From Hofstenia miamia (Eukaryota; Xenacoelomorpha; Acoela): DNA of 64,000 bases. How positions within the stretch are numbered: position 1 is the first letter of the stretch; each line of letters opens with the position of its first letter. Both the position numbers and the translations under genes were made by a program. The notes under the pieces were generated by a model. It was not told where the DNA came from and did not search any database. It worked only from the letters and a program-made list of their open reading frames with translations. The DNA lies in contig SCFE01000088.1 in NCBI GenBank assembly GCA_004352715.1, positions 1,029,947 to 1,093,946 of the forward strand, written 5' to 3'. This document shows positions 33,038 to 43,762 of this stretch, piece after piece.

Positions 33038-35901
33038 CTCCCAGTTTACTTTTTTGTACTGCTCTTCTTCTTCTGAGTTTCAACACAACTTTTTTTTCAG
33101 TTGTTACCATCTTCTTGTGTTTTAAAAATGATGGGTTTTTCATAGTCTTAGATATCATGCACATGCTTCTTAGCTCATTCAATTTTTCATTAAGCTCATC
33201 ATAGTATTTTTGATACAACCTTAATCCCTTTATTGCTATCATTAACATCATTATGGCATCAATCCTACTTGTATGAGCCAAATCAGGGTGTATTTCAGTG
33301 TTGGGGTAAAAGAATTCATATGTTGACCTCAGTGATTTTGATATAGATGCTTTGTTGTAGAAAGTGCTCATGTTTTCTCATACTTCTTCTCTTGTGATTT
33401 CTTTGGGTTTGTTTTTCCCTAATCTTATCATTGTTATAATTTTGACATGTCTCATTACATCATAATATCTGTATTTTGAGCTCCACAACTTTCCCCACAC
33501 TATGTTGTTTATCCCCAAGAATAATATGACTGTTTGCATTGTTCTTCTTTCAATTTCTTGTTGAACTTTGTATATTTGCTTATGTATTGCTTCACCTTCT
33601 TTGTAGAGATCATATGGGGTCACTTCTCCTTCTATATAGATTCTTTCCTTATTGTTATTCTCCAACAATATCTGTTTTGATTTCTTATATCTTTCATCAT
33701 TTACTGTTTTCTCTGCTTCCTGTCATGTGTTTATGTATGTATTCTCCTTGTGCCAGAATGCTTTAACAGCCTTTTTATCTTTGAGCCTCCATGTTGGTAG
33801 TAACATTGGTATTGAAATCATTGGTGGCAGTGTGCATTTTAAAAATGCTGTCACTGTTTGTTTTTCTATTGCCTGGTGGGATTCTTGCATCTTTGCTGTT
33901 GTCGCCATTCCAAATGTTGCTGGGTAATTGTTTTTCACTTTCTTTATGTTTTCCCAAAATGTGTTTGTTAGTCTGTGTTTCATCAAGTTTTGAGCTGTCT
34001 CTGGTTTCATTATCATTTTTGAAGTAATACATTTGATATCTACTGCTATCAGATTTTGTGGTTGTAACATTTCATCAATCTCCTGTTGTGTGAAAGCTTC
34101 TGTACATAGTATTTTTATTAATGATTTCATTTCACATTTGTACACTTCACAGTATATCCTTTGTACTATGTTATTTTTTTGCTCTCTTCTTACTGTGATC
34201 TCTACTAGCCATCTTTCATTGTCCATGTCTACCCATGATATCTCACTTGGTTCTTGTTCTCCCCATTTCTCCATGTTGACTTTGTCAATTACTCTCTGTG
34301 TGTTTGGGGTAAGTGCTATTTCCATTGATTGCAACAGTGTGTCTTACATCTGCATCTCTTCTTGGCTTTTACTAACCATCTCTATTATTTCAATTGGCCA
34401 ATTTTGTCCTTCTGTTCACATTGTTTCTGATCTTTTGATTATTTTTGTATATGCACACTGTGGGTAGTCCTTTAGATATTTCCTCATTTCTCTAGTTATT
34501 GTTTTGTGCACTTTATTTTCCTGTATTTTCTTTATTGTTTCCACTGTTTCCACCTGCTCTCTCCTCATTAATTTTCATGTTGTTATCCATGGTTGCTGCC
34601 TTAGAGATCTGAGTTTGGTGTTTGATGTTGTTCCCCACACATATTTCTTTGTTTCATCTGTTAGTATATCCACTTTGCTTGGGCATATGCCTGCTTTGTT
34701 GACAAGTTCAACTATACTGGGTCTTCCTAGTGTATGCTGTTGTGTAAAATACTTTTCAAATTTCTGTTGCATTTTCTTTGTTGGTAATAATGGCAGAATG
34801 TCAATATGATGTAACATCCATTGTTTTATGTTTGTTGGTATTGGCACTATGGCTACTTCATATTTCTTGTTTTTAGCCACTTGACATCTCTCCTTCTTCA
34901 TCATCAGCAATACAAGTTTTTCATTGCTTGTCAATGCTATTGCCATCAGCCACATGGATGTCCTTGCCCTTATATGAGGTGTATTCATTTCTTCAAATAG
35001 CATCATCTTGAAATTTCCCCTTTCATCCATTTCATATGCCCTTCTTATTTCATGTAATGCAGCCTCTACTGTTTTGTGATACTTTTTCATTGGCAATTTT
35101 ATATCAATCAATGACCATTCTTCTTGCATGGACTTCTCTGCTTTAATTTCATTCTATACCTTCACTATTTTCTGTAAATGTTCAGGTGTCTCATTCATGC
35201 TGCATTTTAGATATATGTTTCCTGTTTTTTCCAAATTGCCTTCCATTCCTACCAGTTCCATCATTCTTGTTTGATAGTACACATTGATTGCTATTTTTGG
35301 CACCACCATTATTCTCTGTGCTGGTGCTAGTTCATTTATTTGCAGATCTATCTTAATGAGGTCCAATATTTTCCCTCTTTCACTATACATAATAAAGAGA
35401 TTTTCTAACTTTATTTACATTTTTTAACAAATTCTGAGAGTTGTTCTTGATTGTGTGGTACAATAATTATGACTTTTGTTTTATATTTATTTGCTATCCA
35501 CAGTGTTTCCTCACTTTGTTTAGTGAAGTATATCATCATTAGGTGGTTCTTATCAAGGTTTACTTGTTCACATTCCTTTATTATTTTTTCTCTGTTTTTC
35601 ATAAGCTTTTGTACATCTTTTAATGTAAACTGTTCATTGAACATGATATGCACCATGCTTTTAAAATATGGATGATTGAACTCTTCTTTCATTGATGTTG
35701 TGTAGGCAATTATCATGTTACATGTGGGCCAATAATTTTTTCTATCACTATTGGGATCACTGAACTCTCGTTTTCTTTTGCAGATGTGTTTTGTTTGATC
35801 AGCCTTTTTGTTTCTGGCAACAGGTTGTCATATGAGTTATATCTCATCCTTCTATTTGTGACAAAATACAGATGTATGTGTTCTTTGCCTATTTTTGTCA
35901 T
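33009..35901 (-). pseudogene. Unknown long 3' coding region of the Ty3/Gypsy element
   Basis: About 960 codons on the element's coding strand, in frame for long stretches (35390 to 33009 in one frame, with stops at 35154, 34575, 34345, 33723 and 33378) and shifted twice upstream (35411-35716 and 35713-35901). The final stop is TAA 33009-33011. The product is rich in Lys, Glu, Met and Ile, with segments such as TPHIRARTSMWLMAIALTSN, KYVWGTTSNTKL and EISWVDMDNERWLVEITVRR. I recognise no protease, polymerase, chromodomain, zinc finger or envelope signature. It has no clear signal peptide, no furin-like site, and only weak hydrophobic stretches (TVILFLGINNIVW). Its position after integrase is where envelope genes sit in some Ty3/Gypsy lineages, but that role is not supported by content. 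Confidence 0.6.
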
Positions 35902-35964
35902 CCAACTCTCTCTATTTTGTTGTTGAGAGTTGCCTGTGTGAAAATACTTCTGAACTCTGAGTTG

Positions 35965-37183
35965 TCATTGGGAGCAAACTAGTCAAAGGTTGTTCTAAAA
36001 TGTCCATTTTGGAGTCATCACTAATTGGCTGAATATCTGAATCCTTTAAGATTTTTAGAGCTGTTTCCTCTTTGCCCTTTATTTGTCATCAAGTACCACT
36101 GGAGGTTGAGGGGAGTGTTCTGGTATTTCCAACCTCATGTCCTATAGTTGATGATCAGTATCTTGATGTTGGCCCTCCTTTATCTGCCTGCCCTTTAATT
36201 GGCATTTGGGTGAGGGTGTTCTTCTCATAGTTGTCTTCATCCTCATACCCTTTAATTGCTAATCAGATTGCAGAGCTTGTCTTTTAATTCTCCTTCTTTT
36301 ATTACTAGGTGTTGATTGCTCCATTGTCATGCCCTTTATTTGACAATCAGATTGTGGAGACCTAGTCTTTCTAGTGCTGCTACTTGATGCTTCCTCCATC
36401 CTCACGCCCTTTAGTTGACAATCAGATTGTGGAGTCCTTCTGTGCACTCTTCTGCTTTTCATCAGTGACCTGTGAGTACTGCTTGTTCTCTTCATTTTGC
36501 CTAAATTCAGTTACTAAATTAATATCCCATATTTTTGGGTCATATTTCATTTGTATTCTTCACTGCCCTCTGGNTCATTGGGAGCAAACTAGTCAAAGGT
36601 TGTTCTAAAATGTCCATTTTGGAGTCATCACTAATTGGCTGAATATCTGAATCCTTTAAGATTTTTAGAGCTGTTTCCTCTTTGCCCTTTATTTGTCATC
36701 AAGTACCACTGGAGGTTGAGGGGAGTGTTCTGGTATTTCCAACCTCATGTCCTATAGTTGATGATCAGTATCTTGATGTTGGCCCTCCTTTATCTGCCTG
36801 CCCTTTAATTGGCATTTGGGTGAGGGTGTTCTTCTCATAGTTGTCTTCATCCTCATACCCTTTAATTGCTAATCAGATTGCAGAGCTTGTCTTTTAATTC
36901 TCCTTCTTTTATTACTAGGTGTTGATTGCTCCATTGTCATGCCCTTTATTTGACAATCAGATTGTGGAGACCTAGTCTTTCTAGTGCTGCTACTTGATGC
37001 TTCCTCCATCCTCACGCCCTTTAGTTGACAATCAGATTGTGGAGTCCTTCTGTGCACTCTTCTGCTTTTCATCAGTGACCTGTGAGTACTGCTTGTTCTC
37101 TTCATTTTGCCTAAATTCAGTTACTAAATTAATATCCCATATTTTTGGGTCATATTTCATTTGTATTCTTCACTGCCCTCTGG
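35965..37183. repeat. Exact 609-bp tandem duplication around a single N
   Basis: 35965-36573 and 36575-37183 read the same throughout and are separated by one N at 36574. Predicted proteins in the two copies are identical, unlike the decay elsewhere in the element. This is best read as two overlapping contig ends placed side by side. Confidence 0.9.
36685..37045 (-). repeat. Coding minisatellite with SDCQ(L/I)KG motif
   Basis: The plus-strand motif CCCTTTAGTTGACAATCAGA recurs in decaying form about every 50-83 bp (near 37017, 36940, 36857, 36800, 36749 and 36685). On the element strand one frame reads PQSDCQLKG, PQSDCQIKG, LQSD-stop-QLKG, and PKCQLKG, separated by basic, serine-rich spacers. 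The artefact copy at 36076-36437 repeats it. Confidence 0.7.
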
Positions 37184-37362
37184 GGCATTATTCTTCTTTC
37201 AACTTCAGGTTCATCATGTTTAGGTCTATATTCTTCTTGGAATTCTTCTTCATAAATGCTATCAAGATTGTCCATCTTGGCATAGGTGCCATCATTAATT
37301 TGTATAATTTTAGATTCCGCATTTTGTCTAGCATTGTTTGCTCTATGTCTATTGTCACTCAT
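36869..37362 (-). pseudogene. Small acidic then basic coding region directly after integrase
   Basis: The ATG at 37360-37362 overlaps the integrase stop (ATGA). The first 70 residues are polar and acidic (MSDNRHRANNARQ, IYEEEFQEEYRPKHDEPEVE) and end at TGA 37150-37152. A shifted frame then reads on as MKYDPKIWDINLVTEF and, from 37105, as a very basic Ser/Arg-rich segment leading into the SDCQLKG repeats. It looks like the start of the unknown 3' coding region, perhaps made by reinitiation or frameshifting. No family recognised. Confidence 0.5.
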
Positions 37363-38638
37363 TTTAGATTCTGGAAGTGTAATATCCTTCCATTGTTGAG
37401 TTTATAATTATTATTCAGTAATGTCTGTGTTATAATGAATGGCCCTGACCACTGTGTTTTTAGCTTTCCCACTTGGTTCACGTTTTGTGTTCTCATTAGT
37501 GTGTATGCATAAACCTTATCCCCTTCCTTATGTGGTTTCCCATAAATTTTCTTTTTGAAATTTCTTTCTTGTCTTATTGCAGATCTCTTCATGTTGTGAC
37601 ACATTGCTTCATGGATTCCTGTAATTTGGTCTTTTATCTTTCTTATATATTCATTATCTAGTTTGCCAGAGTATGCATAGTATTGCACTGATATAGGTAT
37701 TGACACCTCTCTTCCATACATTGCTTTGTATGGCATCATCCCTGTTGTTGAATGTACCAAGGTGTTGTAGAAATATTCTACCATTTCAATTACCTCTCTC
37801 CAATCTCTGCCTCTGATTCTTGATGTTAACACTCTTATTAATTTAATCATTGTTCTATTCAATCTTTAAACTGCTTCATTCACTTGCAGATGATATGCCA
37901 TTGTTCTTTCTGTTATAATTTCCATTAATTTGGACATTTCTTCGAATAATTTGCTTTTGAATTGTACTCCTCTGTCTGATACTATTGTTTGCATTGGCCC
38001 AAATTTTGGTATCCATTCTTTCATGATTTTCTCTGCCACTAATTTTGCTGTTGTTGAATCTAATGGGATCATCCTTGCATACTTTGTGAAATTGTCCACC
38101 AAAACTAGGATGTATATATATCCCTCATTGTCCTGTGATAATTTTTCCAGATCAACATGCACAATTTCATTTGGTGTGGTTGCTATTATTTTTTCCAGTG
38201 GTGCTGTTTGTCTTGGGAAATGGCTTTTATTATTTATCAAACATGTTGTACATTTGTTGATTATATCTTCCACCATTCTTCTAATACTTATTGTTATAAA
38301 TCTTGCATTGAATGTTTTTTCAGTTTGGATTATTCCAATGTGTCCATTTGCATGTACTTTTCTTACTAATTCCCTTTTGTAATACCTGGGAATTCCTATT
38401 CTTTCTGTTTTCCCTTAAAAAAAATAGAAGTATATTTTTTTTTGACCTTCCATCTGTATCTTTGGAAATAGCTATTAGCTTCTTTCCCTAGTGTTCTTTT
38501 TTCATCTTTTACTTTTTCTGTTATTTCTTTTAGAATTATGTCCATTTGCTGTTTCTTTATTATATCATTTTCAGTTATTTCCTCTTTGATTGTTATGGGC
38601 ATTATTGTTTTTCCTTTCTTGTCTGCATTAATTCCCAA
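37359..38638 (-). pseudogene. Ty3/Gypsy integrase
   Basis: Element-strand frames give an HHCC zinc-binding domain (VHANGHIGI with CTTC downstream, about 38240-38370). The catalytic core follows, with the first Asp in EIVHVDLEKL and the second in TIVSDRGVQF, then a C-terminal GPY/F-type module (KLKTQWSGPFIITQT). The third catalytic residue, the Glu expected before RLNRT, is exactly where TAA lies (37866-37868). Other stops are at 38396 and just before the zinc finger. Integrase inserts the retrotransposon cDNA into chromosomes; this copy cannot. Confidence 0.88.
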
Positions 38639-38764
38639 TAAATCTTTATACTTGTTATGAGGTAAGAATTGGAATTATTTCTTTTCCCCATCTATTTTTT
38701 CAGTGTCCCTTTGATACTCAGGTAATGCTGTCCAAAAATCAGCATTTTTGTGTAGCATGCCCTT

Positions 38765-39933
38765 TCAGTGCTCTATCATGAATTTAAATTCATTGGGGAA
38801 CTCAATCCATTGTGACACTATGGAGGATTTATCACCTGAAAAATTTCTTAACCACACTAATCTGCTATTGTTTGTTCTCACTTTAAAATTTTGCCCTATC
38901 AAGAAATAACAAAATTTTTTAATACTTTCCACTAACACCAGCATTTCCAGTTTAGTTGATCCATAATTTTCCTCGCTTTGTTTAAGTTTCCTCCCAAAGA
39001 ATTGTATAGGCATTCTTTCCCATCTTTTATTTGCCCTAGACATGCACCTATGGTGACATTGCTTGCATTGTAATCTAAGATAAACTCCTTATCATAGTTG
39101 GGTGTGTTCAGTGATGGCATTTTACTTAACTCACTCTTTATGTTGTCTAGTTGTTCTTGCTCTTTCCATGGCCATTTGAAAATCTTAGATTTCTTTGTTT
39201 GTCTTATGGGCTACTTTTGCTATAAATTCTGTATTAGTTTATAAATCCAATTATCCTCTGTAGGTCTTTTTTGTTTTCAGGCTACTAATATTTTGTATCA
39301 TTTCCTTTGTGTTGTTTTTCATCTTTATCTCTCCTTTTTGTATTTGTGTTCCCCAGAACACTACTTGTGTTTTCAAAATCTTGCATTTTTCCCCATTTAC
39401 ACACAGTCCCATGTTATACAGGATTGTTAGCATTCTATCAAGTTTTTCTATATGTTCTTCTATTGTGTCACTTGCTATCAAGATATCATCTATGTACACA
39501 CTCACTTCTTCTTCTATTTTCTTGTTATTTTGCTTGACTACTTTTGTTACATACCTTGAAAAGTGGCCAGCACATTGCTTAACCCAAAAGCCATATACAT
39601 CCATTCAAATAGCCTGTATGGCATTATAAATGCTGTTTTTTCAATGTCTTTAGGCTTGATCAGCACCTGCCAATATGCTTTACACAAATATATACAGGTA
39701 TAATACTTATTCTTGCTGGCTTCATATATGATGTCTTCTATCCTTGGAAGTGGGTATGCATCTTTCTTTATTATGTCATTGAGTTTATGAAAATCTATGT
39801 ATAACCTATACTTTTTTCCTTGTTTAACAAAGATTGTTGGCACAGCATACAAGCTTTCACTTGGTCTTATTATTTTGTTATCTATGAGTTCATTCAATAT
39901 TGTATTGTAGTTTTGTTTTAAATTCTCTGGCAC
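38765..39933 (-). pseudogene. Ty3/Gypsy reverse transcriptase and RNase H
   Basis: RT motifs in order: KKYRLYIDFHKLNDIIKKD and YPLPRIEDI (39547-39933), the weakened AFGLSNVLATFQ, then the catalytic VSVYIDDILIAS (39251-39604). RNase H follows: YDKEFILDYNASNVTIGACL (usual D-A-S changed to N-A-S), FFGRKLKQSEENYGSTKLEML, and YFLIGQNFKVRTNNSRLVWL (usual TDH/TDN changed to TNN). Loss of two acidic RNase H positions and several frameshifts show decay. Together these copy the element RNA into DNA. Confidence 0.9.
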
Positions 39934-39958
39934 TTGCCTACATGGTATTCTTACAGGC

Positions 39959-40850
39959 TTATCTGTAGTTGTGTCTTTGTGTGTCTCCCACCACCTTTCC
40001 TATGCTTATCTCTCTGAAGTTGAATATTTTTGCATGTTTTTGTAGGATTTTGACCAATTTTTCTCTTTCTCCTTCATTCAGATGTTGGTAGTCTTTTTCT
40101 TTAATTTCTGGTATCTGATACTTCTTGTCTTTGTCTATTATGCTAATTGTTTCGTTCACCATCATTTTTTCCATTTTGACTTTTTTCCCTTTTATCTTCA
40201 GATTGTCTCTTTTTATATTAACAATGTGGTTAGTTGCATTTAATATCAGTATTGTTCCTTTGCCTTTCCTTACCATGCACAAACTCAACAGGATTGACAA
40301 TTTCTTCATATTGATTCCTTTTTGATCATATGTCATTATCTCTGCACTTATATCATTTTCTGTTTCTATTTGACACATTTTCCAATTATTCAGTAATATT
40401 TTTATGTCCTCACTTAATTGGAACTGTATTACCTCCTTCTCATCTTCTTCTTCTTCTTCTTCTTCTTCTTCTTCTTTGTGAGTTGTCACTATTTCTTCTT
40501 GTACCAATATTGTCTTATTCATGTAATCTATTATGCATTTATTATTCATTAGAAAATCATTTCCCAGTATCACTTCATACCATAGTGAATTTTTCTCTGT
40601 GCCTATCACTGTAAATGTTTGTGAAAACGTGGTATTTGCTATTTGAATTGGCACCTCTTACAGTTTGCCTTTTATGTCAATATAATCTCCCAATGCATTT
40701 ATTAGCCAACTTTTTTCTTTTTGTAGATTTTGTCTTTCAAATCCTATTCTCAATGTGCATTCATCAGTAATGATGGATATTACTGCTCCTGTATCTTTTA
40801 ATTACAACTGTAATTGTATTTGTTTTGATCAGGTTGGTTACAATTAGAAC
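39959..40850 (-). pseudogene. Ty3/Gypsy aspartic protease and linker to RT
   Basis: The catalytic KDTGAVISII is encoded at about 40770-40800, and the C-terminal hallmark EVILGNDFLMNN lies about 65 codons later, as in retropepsins. A stop separates them near 40660. Downstream is a glutamate run encoded by a (TTC)n tract on the plus strand at 40445-40474, then a polar linker to RT. The protease would process the Gag-Pol polyprotein. Confidence 0.8.
40445..40474. repeat. (TTC)n trinucleotide repeat coding poly-Glu
   Basis: About ten TTC units on the plus strand, giving a run of glutamates in the protease-RT linker of the retroelement. Confidence 0.9.
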
Positions 40851-40882
40851 AGGTGGACATTTTATTGTGGGCAATGCTCCTT

Positions 40883-42654
40883 CTAGTTTAAAGTATCACT
40901 GTCTGTTTCTTTGTTTTGTTCTTCGTCATCTTCATAGTCTAGTAGGTCTTCTTCCTCAAAGTATGCCTCTTCTTCTTTGACTAGATTTACTTGTTGCTTG
41001 CAATATCTTTTTGTTTGGCCTTTCTTACCACACATTTGGCACTTTAAGTCTTTCTGATTTATTCTTTTTATTGTAATATCTTTTAGTTTTATTTTTATAA
41101 TTTCGTCTCTGGGTTTTTTCATATCTTCTCTTCTGGTAATTTTACTATTATTTTTTGTTATTGATAGTGGCACTGCCTTTGCCATTGTTAATTTTTCGTT
41201 TATCTGAGCATTATTATCCATTGTGACTTGTATAGCTAAACCTTTCCTTATCATTCTGTCTAAGGAATCATCAGCATCACACTTTATTTCAAATTGTTGT
41301 CTAATTGGATCTGGTAGTCCCTTGCAGATATGTGAAAATAGGTCATATTTAGAATACATTCACTCCCTTGAACTTAACTTTAGCAATCTTTCTACCTGGG
41401 ACATGTAATTTCATAGATCTTCTCTTTTATTCATTTTAGTACTGTTTAATAACATCTGATATTGGCTTTTAAAGCTTTCATTATTATTATATTGCTGGTA
41501 CTCTCCCACTAGTTTCTTATAGTTCGTTTTTGTTTCTATGTCCAATACTAAATAGTGTTGGTATGCTACGCCCCCAAGTAAAGAGGGAATCTTGCTGCAG
41601 CTTGTCTTTGTGTAAATTTTCTTTCCTTCATGCTCACTTTGAACATTTGCATTCATTAAATGTTGGTGAGTAACTATCAACTCTTCCCATAAATTTAGGA
41701 AGAATTGCTTTACATGCTGGTGTGTCTACATTTTCCTCTTCTGATAATATCATATCCTCAAATGTTGGTTTTTTTCTATCTATTTAGTGCATTTTTCCCT
41801 GACTTGTTTTGTGATATCCCTTATCATTTTCTCCATGAATTCTTCTTCAGTCACTATTGGTTTTTCTAATTCAATCATTTTATTGTTTTTTCCAATTTCT
41901 CTGGGTCCTGAGTTATGATTGTATGTATCATTTTAATGTTCCCTTCCATACTGCTGTCTTTATCTTCATTAATCAATACCATTTGTCTTAATTCATCTTT
42001 CAAATTTATCTCTAATTGTTTTGTCATGTTTTCTTCTCTAAGGCATATGTTCTCTTCATGCATTTTATTTACCAGTTGTTGTAATTTTTCACTTTGTGCC
42101 TTTATCTTCATATTGGTTTCTGTTAGTGTTTGTATTTGTTCCTGGAACAAATTCCTTTGTTCCATCAGTCATTTGCGTGTGTCATCTATCATTTCATTGA
42201 TTCTCTTTTCTTTCTCCATGCTCACTATTTCTACTTCAAACATCCTTTGTGTTAAATTCTCAATTTGAATTATCAATTCTTTTCTTTCTCTACTATTACT
42301 TTCTATTATCTTTGTCAATTCTGACATAGTAGGTTCATTTTCCATTTGTGCTAGTTGTAGCACCAATTCTATGGGGGACGTTTTGCTTTCAGGTGATATT
42401 GTACCATCCTGTGCTTCTGGGGTGGGTTTCTGTAACTGGGGAGTCTTTTCATTTTCACCTTCATTTTGTTTTTCCTTTTTGAATTTACCATTTTTCTTTT
42501 TGGTGTTGAGTAATCCTTCTTTGGTTCCCTTCTCATTTTGTGTGCTTAACATTAGGTTTTTCGTTTGTTTGCAGTTGCTTTTGATTTTTATTTTGACTTT
42601 TAAATTATGAAATTGTGACACATTTCCTTGCATGAGTACTCTTGTTTCTTTCAT
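40883..42654 (-). pseudogene. Ty3/Gypsy Gag (coiled coil, capsid, zinc knuckle)
   Basis: Starts at ATG 42654. The first 280 codons are polar and Lys/Glu-rich, with a coiled-coil stretch (LTQRMFEVEIVSMEKEKR, then EQIQTLTETNMKIKAQ) broken by an in-frame TGA at 42169. A capsid-like part follows (41411-41680, then DLFSHICKGLPDPIRQQFE). The nucleocapsid end holds CQMCGKKGQTKRYC, a CCHC knuckle in which the His is Gln, and then an acidic tail. Gag would form the particle and bind RNA. Several stops (TGA, TAG) and a frame change make it non-functional. Confidence 0.75.
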
Positions 42655-42783
42655 TTCAGCTTCATTATTTTTCTGATAAGGTTTTCTTCATAGTTCGAGA
42701 AGAAACAACTATCTTGACTCAAATATGTTGGTCCCTTGTTTTTTGGCTTTGATAGAATTTTCTTTCTCTTTGCTCATGTTGGG

Positions 42784-42801
42784 CGCCTGTCTTGGTCACC
42801 A
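42784..42801 (-). promoter_or_regulatory. Primer-binding site of Ty3/Gypsy element
   Basis: Immediately inside the 5' LTR, whose end reads TCTACA, the element strand reads TGGTGACCAAGACAGGCG. It begins with TGG, the complement of a tRNA CCA end. I do not name the tRNA, because only the first eight bases look like a typical primer site. Confidence 0.6.
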
Positions 42802-43068
42802 TGTAGAATCTTGCCAACCCTTTTTTCACTTAATTATTGAAGTTGTTTTCAGTTTCTAATAATTTGGGCGATAAATTAGGTACAACAGATTCCAAAACAG
42901 TTCTCAACCTAATACTGGCAGTACATATTAACTTAATTAATCTTACACCGTAGCATTCTGTGGAAGGTAAGTAACTTTTGCTCTCATTTAGGTTGAAGAA
43001 GGTGGATGGTAATGGGTTGAAATCTGACGCCAAGCAATGCTCAAGAGAGACTATTTTCTTAGGTAACA
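42802..43068 (-). repeat. 5' LTR segment of Ty3/Gypsy element
   Basis: Pairs with 32598-32864. On the element strand it reads TGTTACC to TCTACA, with TG and CA ends. Sequence to the right (43069-43762) has an AATAAA on the element strand at about 43076-43081 and may be more LTR or another insertion. Confidence 0.8.
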
Positions 43069-43762
43069 GCTCCAGTTTATTTGGACATTACATTGGAAAC
43101 CATTGGTGATTCTCTCAGTGCATGGAATTATGTCTCAGTGGTAACATGTGTGTGTGGTGAACTACTAATTTTAGTGCATTGATTGCTTTTGTTATTAGTA
43201 CTATGTAAACAAAAGAGAATAAAGCAACCTGGACACAATAGCTTATTATCATGCCTTACATATAATAACCCTCACTGCTCTTTTGAAAGGCTGTGTGTGA
43301 GGCTTCTCTGGAATTCTGTTAAATGAAATCAGGGACCACTGAAAGATTACCCTTGCGCTTGATTGTTTAGTTTCCATTTATTACATAAAATAACCTGACA
43401 ATATAATGAAGTAAATCCAGTAAAATTCGTTCATCATCAAATCAAACAATTAATGCATATTTATAGCACATTTAGGTAAATAATCAAACATTCAGCTAGT
43501 ACCTGTTGATCAAAGCTTGTTTACAATTTTCCCCACGTTTCTTGTTCTGCTTAATTACGCAATGTCAGCATTAATTAGTATATGCTGTTTGGTCTTCTGA
43601 TTTTTGCCAAATACTACCAAGCTAATTTAAATATAAAAACTGCTTTAAACATTTTACAAATAAATAATCTATCACATCCATGTGTTTTTCATTTAATCAT
43701 TATTACATTTTAGTCTTGGTTACTTCCATTCTTTTTCTTATTTTGACCACACATGGACTCTG
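43069..43762. other. Unassigned 0.7 kb between the LTR segment and LINE copy C
   Basis: This stretch is absent from the other LTR and is not LINE-like. LINE coding (FEKLLH) breaks off at about 43763 and resumes only at 32597, so these bases arrived with or after the Ty3/Gypsy insertion. Possible reading: the true 5' LTR is longer and the 3' LTR lost its U3 part. Confidence 0.4.

Larger units (their letters stand above)
32598..43068 (-). mobile_element. Ty3/Gypsy LTR retrotransposon with a large extra 3' coding region
   Basis: Similar LTR segments (42802-43068 and 32598-32864) bound an internal region read on the minus strand as gag, protease, RT, RNase H, integrase, then about 4 kb of additional coding sequence. 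The order PR-RT-RH-IN is Ty3/Gypsy. All frames carry several stops of all three kinds, so this copy is dead. It contains a 609-bp artefactual duplication around the N at 36574, so the true element is about 9.9 kb plus any hidden LTR sequence. It splits LINE copy C. Confidence 0.9.

Noticed and set aside
33539-42610. Many plus-strand open frames of 60-150 codons rich in Phe, Leu, Ser and Cys
   Set aside because: They are antisense shadows of the A-rich retroelement; recognisable domains are all on the minus strand.
33009-42654. Recoding of UGA or UAG to explain single in-frame stops in the retroelement
   Set aside because: All three stop codons occur, along with frameshifts and lost catalytic residues, so decay is the simpler reading. 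The GS gene and the mobile elements use the standard code.
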